A stretch of 10,000 bases of DNA, from the NCBI GenBank assembly GCA_020216745.1, contig JAIWNQ010000282.1, forward strand, positions 1 through 10,000, written 5' to 3'. Positions within the stretch are counted from its first letter, which is position 1, and every line of letters starts with the position of its first letter. The stretch comes from Candidatus Hydrogenedens sp. GTDB taxonomy: Bacteria > Hydrogenedentota > Hydrogenedentia > Hydrogenedentales > Hydrogenedentaceae. Under the pieces are notes generated by a model. The model saw only the letters and a program-made list of their open reading frames with translations. It made no database searches and was not told the DNA's origin. A program made the translations under genes and the position numbers. Positions 1 through 6,309 of this stretch are shown here, in pieces.

Positions 1-401
1 GTAAAGATGTATTAAGTCATATAAAAAAAATAGAGAACTACCTTCAGCAGAAAGGAGTACTTTTTGCGGTAATGAGTATGCCTGCACCAAATTACTCCTT
101 GATGACACGACGGGAGAAAGATTACTTACAATATGTAACAAGGAAATGGTGGGGAGGTGATTTTATCAATTATAGGATGTATTATTATGTCCTTGATATA
201 TATAATAAACTTCTGAAAGAAAGGTTCCTTGATAAAGATGTTCTATATATTCCGATGTATGAGGAATATCAGAAGGAACCACCGTATTATTTTTGTGATT
301 TATGTCATCAAAAAATGAAAGGAATTCAAAGGAAAGCGGAAATTATAATGCCCTATTTATTGGCATATATCAAACGATACGAAGCAGGTCATAAACAATA
401 A
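1..401 (+). CDS. SGNH/GDSL hydrolase-like protein, C-terminal part (5' end outside window)
   Basis: The frame is open from base 3, so this is the last 132 codons of a longer gene and the ATG at 72 is an internal Met, not the start. The tail has the SGNH block V signature D-x-C-H-x5-G (Asp codon 297-299, His codon 306-308), which would supply the Asp and His of the catalytic triad. The preceding context (VLYIPMYEEY) and the length after the motif match the end of the next gene (ILYIPVAENI... DICHMRQEG), so the two are probably tandem paralogues. The nucleophile Ser block would lie upstream of the window. The stop overlaps the next start by one base (TAATG), implying translational coupling. Known for the family: esterase, acyl-esterase or O-acetyl-transfer chemistry. 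The substrate here is unknown. Only the C-terminal third or less is visible, so the hydrolase call rests on one motif plus resemblance to the neighbour. Confidence 0.7.
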   Translation, partial: KDVLSHIKKIENYLQQKGVLFAVMSMPAPNYSLMTRREKDYLQYVTRKWWGGDFINYRMYYYVLDIYNKLLKERFLDKDVLYIPMYEEYQKEPPYYFCDLCHQKMKGIQRKAEIIMPYLLAYIKRYEAGHKQ

Positions 402-1984
402 TGCATACATTTCGCCAAAAAAAGAAACCTATTATTTATATCTTGGGTTATAGTTTGTTTATTCTATTTTGGCTTATTGTTATTTGTTTATCTTTAGAAC
501 TGTTTGAACGATTACGCTGGAAACATATCGAAAAGACAAATAAATTTGTTCGTATCCGTCGTGGAGAATTACTGATGAAGGAATGGGATGAGGGAAGGGA
601 AGAAGGTATACATTATGGCGAAGGGAAAACTTTATTTACACCTCAACAATTACTTGTTGGTGATGAATGGTGTCTGCCAGAACCTGAACCATTAGACCTA
701 TGGAGTTATCGTTTTCAAATCTATTTTAATGAAGATGAAACATTTCGAGAGGCATTTCGCACTATTTACGACATAAAACAGATTAACCTTAATATTGATA
801 AAAATAATTTTGATATAACTTGTTCCCTAACAAATGAAAGTGTGGGGGAAAACAATAACCTTCCGTTGTATCAAGAAATTATAAAAAAGATTCCGAAAGA
901 TGTGTTTCAATTGTATAGGGCTTTTTTATGGCAGGAGACGATGCAGGAAAAGCCATATAATTTTTTTTTCTACCCTGTCTGCGATAATTCTGAAAATTAT
1001 TCTTTTTATGTATTTATTTTTCCTTATAAAGGTAAAAATGACCTTATCAATCCATGGGTAGGAAAGTTAACGGTAAACGATTTGTGGGACATTAATTATT
1101 TTTCATATATACCACATATAAATTCCACAGAATCGCCATTTCGAATTAATAATTTTGGTTATAGAGATAAAGATTTTAGGGTTCCTAAACCCGACGGAGT
1201 CTATCGTATCCTCTGTATTGGTGCCTCTACTACGGAGGAGGGGGTTTCTAATCGAGAAACCTATCCTAAATTTTTAGAGCAAGAATTACAAAAACACTTT
1301 GGTGAAAACAAAATAGAAGTTTTTAATTGTGGTATTTCTGGAATGATCTTAAAGAAACATTGTGCAAAATTACCTGATTATTTATATCTCCAACCCGATT
1401 TTGTTATTTTATATGAAGGAATTAATGATGTTATTTATGAAGTGTTCCCCCGTGCTTTTGATAATGAACCATTCATGACACGTATTGCTTTACTTCTCTC
1501 TTTATTTGCACGAAGACAAATGCGGTCTGTCTTTCCGTATCCTCAGGAGGAAATAGATAAATATATAAATCAATCCATTTTTCGATATATTGATTATCTG
1601 TTCCATGCCTTTTTAGCACGGGATATAAATATGTGTATTTCCAGTATTGGTGTTCCTTACCGTGAAAAACTAAACAAGGAGGACCGAGATTATTATGATT
1701 TTTATTATGACAAAGAATGGGGCTGGGCTAATTCTACATTTAAGGAATACTCTGATGTGATGAAAATATACAATCAACAATTAAAAGATTATTGTGAGCG
1801 AAACGGAATCCTTTATATTCCAGTTGCAGAAAATATTCCTGCCAGCACAAGATATTTTGGGGATATTTGTCACATGAGGCAGGAAGGGGTAAAACTAAAA
1901 GCGAAGATTATGGCAGACACTCTAATTCCATATTTAGAGCAGGTTTTAGGACATTCTGAAAACGTTACTACTTCGTCTGAGTAG
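401..1984 (+). CDS. Membrane-anchored SGNH/GDSL hydrolase-like protein
   Basis: 527 aa. A basic N-terminus (MHTFRQKKK) followed by one hydrophobic helix (about residues 10-32) predicts a signal anchor with the bulk outside the cytoplasm. Residues about 60-240 form a region I do not recognise. From about residue 246 a linker typical of these proteins (NNFGYRDKDF...PDGVYR) leads into the SGNH core: block I G274-A-S-T-T with presumed nucleophile S276, block II around N309-C-G311, block III G340-I-N342-D343, and block V D488-I-C-H491 with the remaining triad residues. All four blocks are present and in order, so an active hydrolase or acyl esterase is likely. The ATG at 401 overlaps the previous stop by one base and has no good Shine-Dalgarno of its own, which points to coupling with the upstream paralogue. 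Its 3' end overlaps the convergent TPR-glycosyltransferase gene by 17 bp. A role in de-acylating or acetylating surface glycan is inference; the substrate cannot be read from the sequence. Confidence 0.85.
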   Translation: MHTFRQKKKPIIYILGYSLFILFWLIVICLSLELFERLRWKHIEKTNKFVRIRRGELLMKEWDEGREEGIHYGEGKTLFTPQQLLVGDEWCLPEPEPLDLWSYRFQIYFNEDETFREAFRTIYDIKQINLNIDKNNFDITCSLTNESVGENNNLPLYQEIIKKIPKDVFQLYRAFLWQETMQEKPYNFFFYPVCDNSENYSFYVFIFPYKGKNDLINPWVGKLTVNDLWDINYFSYIPHINSTESPFRINNFGYRDKDFRVPKPDGVYRILCIGASTTEEGVSNRETYPKFLEQELQKHFGENKIEVFNCGISGMILKKHCAKLPDYLYLQPDFVILYEGINDVIYEVFPRAFDNEPFMTRIALLLSLFARRQMRSVFPYPQEEIDKYINQSIFRYIDYLFHAFLARDINMCISSIGVPYREKLNKEDRDYYDFYYDKEWGWANSTFKEYSDVMKIYNQQLKDYCERNGILYIPVAENIPASTRYFGDICHMRQEGVKLKAKIMADTLIPYLEQVLGHSENVTTSSE

Positions 1985-4900
1985 CCCGCTGTAGAAGTTC
2001 ACGGAATTCTTTGCGGTCTGGCTGGGCAAGGATACACCGCTTTATATATTTAATGGCTTTCTCTGGTTGATTCTCAGAAAGGAATATGTGAGCCAGTTGT
2101 TGATTTACATCAAGTAAATCTGTTTTAACTTGAGCCAGAGGGACTAAATATGTTTTGGCCTCTTCATATTTATTAATACGAGCATAAAGTAATCCTAACC
2201 CTGCTTGTGCTACATAATCTTTAGGTTGAAGTTCTAAGGCACGTTTATAATGTGTCTCAGCAAGTTCATACTCACCAGAACGGACTAACAAATCTGCATA
2301 GTTTCTGTGGGTCAGATAATTTTGAGTATCTATTGCCAGTGCCCGTTCATAAAGTGTTTTTGCTTCTATATCGGAATGTAGAATTACCTTGAGGTCGGCA
2401 AGTCGTGTAAGTGTAATAGCATCATTCGGAAAATATTTAATTGCCATCTCCAATAACCCGATGCTTTCAAATATCTTATTTAAATCAGCAAGTAATAATC
2501 CTAATTTATTAATTACTTTGGGGGTATCTTTTATTGATAATGCTTTTCGATAGTTTTCTTCTGCCTGTTTTAACTCGCCAGTCTTCATATACACATCTGC
2601 AAGCCCTTCGTAAACCTCTGGGTCGTCAGGAAGTAAATTTGTGCAAGTTATGAACAATTCTTTTGCTTCTTTATAACGCTCACGGTCAGACTGTAAAAAT
2701 GCTAATGTTTTTATAATCGTTGCATCGTCAGGATTAACTGTCTTTGCCTGTTCTAAATATTCTTCGGCACGATTATAATTTTTTAATTTACGATGTAATC
2801 CCCCTAATTGATGAAGGATTGGTGATTGCTTCGGCATCAATGCGTTGGCTTGCTCTGCAAAACTTAATGCTATTGAAGGCTCATTCATACTTTCCCAGAT
2901 AAGGGAAAAGTGATAATATGACCAGTTCGTAGGTATTTGATATATAAAAATAGAGTTTAGCAAAAGATATGCCTCTTCAATATTTCCTTGCTTAAAAAGG
3001 AGATATGCAAGGGCATCTTTTACATCTACAAATTCATTGTTAAGTCCGAACGAAGTGCGATAAAAATATTCCGCTTCACCCAAACAATTAAGTCGGTCAT
3101 AACTTCTACCGAGATTAAATGCATAAATATAATCTGTAAGGAAAGGTTGAGAATTTATAAAATACGATTTTAGGAAGCATTCATGTGCACTATCCCAATC
3201 TTCTTTTAATGAATAAACAATACCTAAATGGTATAGAGATTTAAATGGTTCCATCGGCTCGAGTCGTTTAAATAGGTCTTGTGCCTTTTCTAAGTCCATT
3301 TCAGATAGGGCAATAGTGGCACGTGAAAATAAAGCCCCAGCGTGATTTGGATGTTTTTCTAATACCGTTTCATAAGCGTTCTTTGCACCCTCTATATCCC
3401 CTAAAGTTTCATTTGCAAGTCCTAAATTATAATATGCCTCAACATGTTCTGGATAGTATTCTGTAAACTTAATTAGTTCTGCTTTTGCCTTTGCCCATTC
3501 GTGATTTTGCACCCATGATAAAATAATATTGAACCATGCTCCAATTTGATGTGGATTTATTTCAATTGCTCGTCTGAAGTATGTATATGCGGAATCGTTA
3601 TCTCCACGATTTAAATAGACATTCCCTAATCCCGCCCATGCATCCTCATTGTGGTTATCCTTTTCAAGAACAGTTTTATAATACGTTTCTGCTTCATCCC
3701 ATTCTCCAAGTAATTCCCATGCATGTCCCAAATTAAACGCTTGTACTGTATCAAAATTGTCTTTTTTCAAACCTTTAATTATTTGTTTACACTCTTCACG
3801 CTTTCCCAATCCAGCATAACAAACAGCGAGAATAGTTTCTGCATCCCATTGTTCTGGTTTCATCTCTTTCGCTTTTATAAGGTAATTCAATGCCTCGTTG
3901 TAATTCAGCATTTGAACATGACACAAACCAATGCCCTTCAATAATTCATGTTTCGGTTGATATTTTTCTATAATAGCCATAAATTGTTTCAAGGCGTCCG
4001 CAGGTTTGCGTTCCGCTAATAGAACCTGACCCAAATTAAATCGTGCATCTACATAGTTTGGGTCAATGGTAAGTGCTTGTTCAAGATATTTCCTCGCATT
4101 ATGTTGTTCTCCATTTCGGAACATAATCACAGCACTATGAGTTAACGCCCGAACATGTTGTGGATTTATACTTAATGCATGGTTGTAGTGTTCTAAGGCA
4201 CTGGAAGAATCACCCATGTTTTCAATTGCCCAACCTAATGCAAACCACATATCCGCTTTATTCGGATTCCTTTTTACTGCTTCCTTAAAATACTTTTCTG
4301 CGTTTGTCCAATCACCTCTCCTTGCAAAAATCAATCCTAAGTTATAAGGAGCGGATAGATGGTCTGGATATAATTTGAGACATGTATAAAAATGCTCTTC
4401 TGCCTTTGTTAGTTCATTGAGTTCATAACAAAGAACGCCCGCATGATAATGAGCATCCGCATCGGGATGTTTTTTTAACCATGATTCGAAAAAGGTTATT
4501 CCTTCCTCTATTTTTCCAATCCTCTGGTAACATTTTCGTCGTTCATCTAACCAGCGAGAACGATTGGGTTGGTAATTGAAAAAGGGGATATGAGCCAACA
4601 CAAAAAGGGTAACGAAACTAAAAATAATCAAAGCGGATAAGTTCCATTTTTTATTCTGAATCATTTCCCAAAATGAAGAAAAAGCAATGCCCCCAAAGAT
4701 GAAAAAATAAGGAATAAGAGATACACGGTAACGACTTCCAGCTATCAAAAGCGAAAAAACACTGATATTTGTTACAACAAAGAACAGCAAAACGAATAAA
4801 AATTTCCATGAGGTAATAGTTATTCCTATCAGCTTAGTCCCTTTCGATAGCAAGGAGATGACGAGTAAGGCAAGACCCAAAGCGAATAAACTCATAGGGA

Positions 4901-5960
4901 GAGGGAAACGGGGTAAATATTTTAAGACCTTGGAAACTTCACGCTCGTAATAAATAACTTTGTTTTCATCCAATTCTTGAGGGGAAAAAGTCCATAAGAA
5001 ACGTTTCAAGCATTTTTTGAAATTGAGCCATGGGTATGTTTTTATGTTATATATAGCCCCTGAAATGAGATAGTTTTTCCATTCCTTATAAGTTGCTCTT
5101 CGACCTAATCCTAATTCCTTTCCTAACCCTAAGGTCATTCCATCTAAATCAAATATTTCCACTGTATCCTCAGGTGTTTTATTAAGCCATCGAAGCATCT
5201 CGGGTGTATATGAACCATACTCAGGTGTGTCTGGATGAAAGGCAATGGAAATACTACATTCACTATTATGTGAACCTGAAGTAAATGAACCACAGAGATA
5301 ATAGTTGTATAGGGATAATGGAACCACAGGTAATAGTGCAGAAACCAAGAATAACAACCCTGTATATAAAGCACCTTTGGGACGACCTGAATTATAAAAA
5401 AGGAACATAACGAATATAGTTAATGGGAAAATGAGGATAAACGTTTCTCCACGGAACCATGCCCCTATACCGAATACAAAGCCTGCCAAGAAGAGTAGTC
5501 CCAATTTGTTTTTTTGATGTGCATGGAAAAGTAAATTGAAACATAATAAATGTATTGTTATGCAGATTGTAACCTGATTAAGTTCCATATCATAGTGGAC
5601 AAACGCCCAATAAGTAGCTACTCCTAATGCAGAAAAAAGTCCAGCTTTATAACCAAACAGGTTTTTACCTAATAAATACACAAGGAATATATTAAGAAGT
5701 CCAATACAAATTTGAACCCATCGGACAGCGAGATAACTACCTCCCGTTAGCCAATAAATTAAAGCAAGGAACAAAGGATACCCTGGTGGATTGGGAAGGG
5801 GGTGCCCTTCCATGAACGGGTTACCTTCGTTTCGTGGAGGTGTGTAATCCCCTGATAAGATAGCCCTTGCCCAGTAATCCTTAAACTCCGCATCATGAAG
5901 AGGTGCACAAAAATCGGGATTTTGAATCGCTTCGGTAAGATAATAAAACCTTATAACCAA
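1968..5960 (-). CDS. GT-C (PMT/ArnT-like) membrane glycosyltransferase fused to a long TPR domain
   Basis: 1330 aa from the TTG at 5960. Residues 1-460 are a polytopic membrane domain. An extracytoplasmic loop carries H22-D23-A-E25, the position of the acidic catalytic motif of GT-C enzymes. P59-G-Y-P-L-F-L-A-L-I-Y matches the glycosyltransferase-39/PMT_2 family. About ten hydrophobic helices follow (around 60-72, 78-98, 105-122, 127-146, 153-189, 198-218, 353-372, 384-405, 410-430, 440-460), with S409-R-Y-R before a late helix, also typical. Residues about 482-1330 are consecutive TPR units. Known for the family: transfer of sugar from a polyprenyl-phosphate donor to lipid or protein on the outer face. 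Acceptor and sugar here are unknown. The TPR tail probably scaffolds an acceptor or partner (inference). Start: TTG lies inside a hydrophobic stretch and lacks a Shine-Dalgarno. Translation more likely begins at the ATC at 6005-6003, giving about 1345 aa and a complete first membrane helix. The frame closes at a TAA at 6026-6024. Confidence 0.85.
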   Translation of the reverse strand: MVIRFYYLTEAIQNPDFCAPLHDAEFKDYWARAILSGDYTPPRNEGNPFMEGHPLPNPPGYPLFLALIYWLTGGSYLAVRWVQICIGLLNIFLVYLLGKNLFGYKAGLFSALGVATYWAFVHYDMELNQVTICITIHLLCFNLLFHAHQKNKLGLLFLAGFVFGIGAWFRGETFILIFPLTIFVMFLFYNSGRPKGALYTGLLFLVSALLPVVPLSLYNYYLCGSFTSGSHNSECSISIAFHPDTPEYGSYTPEMLRWLNKTPEDTVEIFDLDGMTLGLGKELGLGRRATYKEWKNYLISGAIYNIKTYPWLNFKKCLKRFLWTFSPQELDENKVIYYEREVSKVLKYLPRFPLPMSLFALGLALLVISLLSKGTKLIGITITSWKFLFVLLFFVVTNISVFSLLIAGSRYRVSLIPYFFIFGGIAFSSFWEMIQNKKWNLSALIIFSFVTLFVLAHIPFFNYQPNRSRWLDERRKCYQRIGKIEEGITFFESWLKKHPDADAHYHAGVLCYELNELTKAEEHFYTCLKLYPDHLSAPYNLGLIFARRGDWTNAEKYFKEAVKRNPNKADMWFALGWAIENMGDSSSALEHYNHALSINPQHVRALTHSAVIMFRNGEQHNARKYLEQALTIDPNYVDARFNLGQVLLAERKPADALKQFMAIIEKYQPKHELLKGIGLCHVQMLNYNEALNYLIKAKEMKPEQWDAETILAVCYAGLGKREECKQIIKGLKKDNFDTVQAFNLGHAWELLGEWDEAETYYKTVLEKDNHNEDAWAGLGNVYLNRGDNDSAYTYFRRAIEINPHQIGAWFNIILSWVQNHEWAKAKAELIKFTEYYPEHVEAYYNLGLANETLGDIEGAKNAYETVLEKHPNHAGALFSRATIALSEMDLEKAQDLFKRLEPMEPFKSLYHLGIVYSLKEDWDSAHECFLKSYFINSQPFLTDYIYAFNLGRSYDRLNCLGEAEYFYRTSFGLNNEFVDVKDALAYLLFKQGNIEEAYLLLNSIFIYQIPTNWSYYHFSLIWESMNEPSIALSFAEQANALMPKQSPILHQLGGLHRKLKNYNRAEEYLEQAKTVNPDDATIIKTLAFLQSDRERYKEAKELFITCTNLLPDDPEVYEGLADVYMKTGELKQAEENYRKALSIKDTPKVINKLGLLLADLNKIFESIGLLEMAIKYFPNDAITLTRLADLKVILHSDIEAKTLYERALAIDTQNYLTHRNYADLLVRSGEYELAETHYKRALELQPKDYVAQAGLGLLYARINKYEEAKTYLVPLAQVKTDLLDVNQQLAHIFLSENQPEKAIKYIKRCILAQPDRKEFRELLQRATQTK
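1971..4517 (-). repeat. Array of about 24-25 TPR units (protein-level repeat)
   Basis: The C-terminal 850 residues of the glycosyltransferase-TPR protein divide by eye into about 24-25 units of near 34 residues. Each has the TPR pattern of a small residue at position 8 (often G or A), Y/F near 11, A at 20 and P near 32, as in AWAGLGNVYLNRG followed by AYTYFRRAIEINP. Units near residues 880-1000 are the least regular (several longer by one to three residues). The DNA itself is not strongly repeated, so the units have diverged and this is not a recent tandem amplification. Such a superhelix is a protein-binding scaffold in known families. Confidence 0.9.
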
Positions 5961-6012
5961 ACCTATGCAAAGAATTAAAAATATCCAGATAACCTGCTTC
6001 GTGATATTAACA

Positions 6013-6020
6013 CTCCTCTT
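6013..6020 (-). promoter_or_regulatory. Strong Shine-Dalgarno pointing to a non-standard (ATC) start
   Basis: On the - strand the sequence reads AAGAGGAG, an almost ideal ribosome-binding site. It lies 7 nt before the in-frame codon ATC (6005-6003). No ATG, GTG or TTG occurs in this frame between the site and the TTG at 5960-5958, which is about 50 nt away and too far to use it. The GTG that overlaps the site is in another frame, which ends after 12 codons. Either ATC initiates, or an ATG has changed by one base in this strain or assembly. Confidence 0.6.
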
Positions 6021-6034
6021 ATATTATTTTTATC

Positions 6035-6060
6035 ATCCTATTAACGTTAACCAGTAGGAT
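6035..6060. promoter_or_regulatory. Inverted repeat at the predicted transcription start of the leftward promoter (operator or leader hairpin)
   Basis: ATCCTA (6035-6040) and TAGGAT (6055-6060) form a perfect 6-bp inverted repeat. Between them lies the perfect 10-bp palindrome TTAACGTTAA (6041-6050). The element covers the predicted +1 and early leader of the glycosyltransferase-TPR transcript, where a repressor would block transcription or an RNA hairpin would form. It is short and lies in AT-rich DNA, so chance is not excluded. Confidence 0.35.
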
Positions 6061-6063
6061 TAT

Positions 6064-6091
6064 ATTATAAACGTATTCAAAGACCTTTCAC
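6064..6091 (-). promoter_or_regulatory. Putative sigma70-type promoter for the glycosyltransferase-TPR gene
   Basis: On the - strand a perfect -10 box TATAAT (6069-6064) is preceded after 16 nt by GTGAAA (6091-6086), which matches TTGACA at four of six positions. Transcription would begin near 6057, about 50 nt before the presumed translation start. The -10 is good and the -35 is only fair. Confidence 0.5.
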
Positions 6092-6132
6092 TAAATACAT
6101 TTAACCCCATAAATATTGGAAGGTTCTTTTTT

Positions 6133-6282
6133 ATGTATGAACTTAAAAGTGATTTAGTGTGTCTGAATAACGAAAAAACTTCAAAAATACTAATGTGTAG
6201 TAAAAAGATACTTTTTAAGTTGATTTCCCGTTTAAATATTGAAAAACGGAATTTATTCTGTCATAATATGATTATAAAATAA
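6133..6282 (+). CDS. Possible small protein of 49 aa, unrecognised
   Basis: An ATG opens a frame of 49 codons ending in TAA, starting MYELKSDLVCLNNEKTSKI and ending HNMIIK. GGAAGG lies 9 nt before the ATG (6118-6123) and would serve as a Shine-Dalgarno. The product would be basic (Lys and Arg rich), with Cys at 10, 22 and 43 and a moderately hydrophobic middle (KKILFKLISRL), but has no motif I recognise and no clear membrane span. Against it: the putative promoter of the next gene lies inside its last third, no promoter of its own is obvious, and AT-rich spacers often hold frames of this size by chance. It is listed because it fills most of an otherwise gene-free stretch. Confidence 0.2.
   Translation: MYELKSDLVCLNNEKTSKILMCSKKILFKLISRLNIEKRNLFCHNMIIK
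6239..6267 (+). promoter_or_regulatory. Putative sigma70-type promoter for the radical-SAM activase gene
   Basis: TTGAAA (6239-6244) and CATAAT (6262-6267) each match the sigma70 consensus at five of six positions and are separated by an optimal 17 nt. Transcription would start near 6274, leaving a leader of about 36 nt before the ATG at 6310. Confidence 0.6.
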
Positions 6283-6293
6283 TTTAACCCCAG

Positions 6294-6309
6294 AGCGGAG
6301 GGCACCGCT
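6294..6309 (+). promoter_or_regulatory. Ribosome-binding site partly enclosed in a hairpin
   Basis: The Shine-Dalgarno GGAGGG (6297-6302) lies 7 nt before the ATG at 6310 and decides that start over the later Met codon at 6331. It sits in a perfect 5-bp stem with a 6-nt loop: AGCGG (6294-6298), loop AGGGCA, CCGCT (6305-6309). The stem ends directly against the start codon and is unusually GC-rich for this spacer. It might modulate translation, but the loop leaves AGGG exposed. Confidence 0.5.

Larger units (their letters stand above)
6006..6309. other. Divergent intergenic region with control elements for both flanking genes
   Basis: This stretch separates the leftward glycosyltransferase-TPR gene from the rightward radical-SAM gene. 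It is very AT-rich. It contains the leftward promoter and inverted repeat, the rightward promoter, an 11-bp direct repeat (ATTTAACCCCA at 6099-6109 and 6282-6292), the possible 49-codon frame and a ribosome-site hairpin. Apart from these I see no tRNA, riboswitch or mobile-element end. Confidence 0.7.

Noticed and set aside
72..74. ATG at 72 as the true start of the first gene
   Set aside because: The frame is open to the window edge and the protein begins mid-domain compared with its paralogue.
961..969. Run of nine T in the second SGNH gene as a frameshift site
   Set aside because: The frame stays open and in register with all SGNH motifs downstream, so there is no sign of a break.
2988..3944. 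Short + strand frames of 61 and 73 codons inside the TPR gene
   Set aside because: They lie antisense to a strong coding frame, have low-complexity Ile/Lys/Phe-rich products and no motif.
1971..4517. Regular spacing near 102 bp as a DNA tandem repeat or CRISPR-like array
   Set aside because: The periodicity is at protein level (34-residue TPR units). The nucleotide units are strongly diverged, with no identical repeats.
6010..6012. GTG on the - strand as start of the glycosyltransferase-TPR gene
   Set aside because: It is in a different frame, which ends after about 12 codons, and it overlaps the Shine-Dalgarno.
6079..6132. Stem of AAGACCTT with AAGGTTCTT followed by a T-run as a rightward terminator
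   Set aside because: The loop exceeds 30 nt, the stem has a bulge, and no rightward gene ends upstream for it to terminate.
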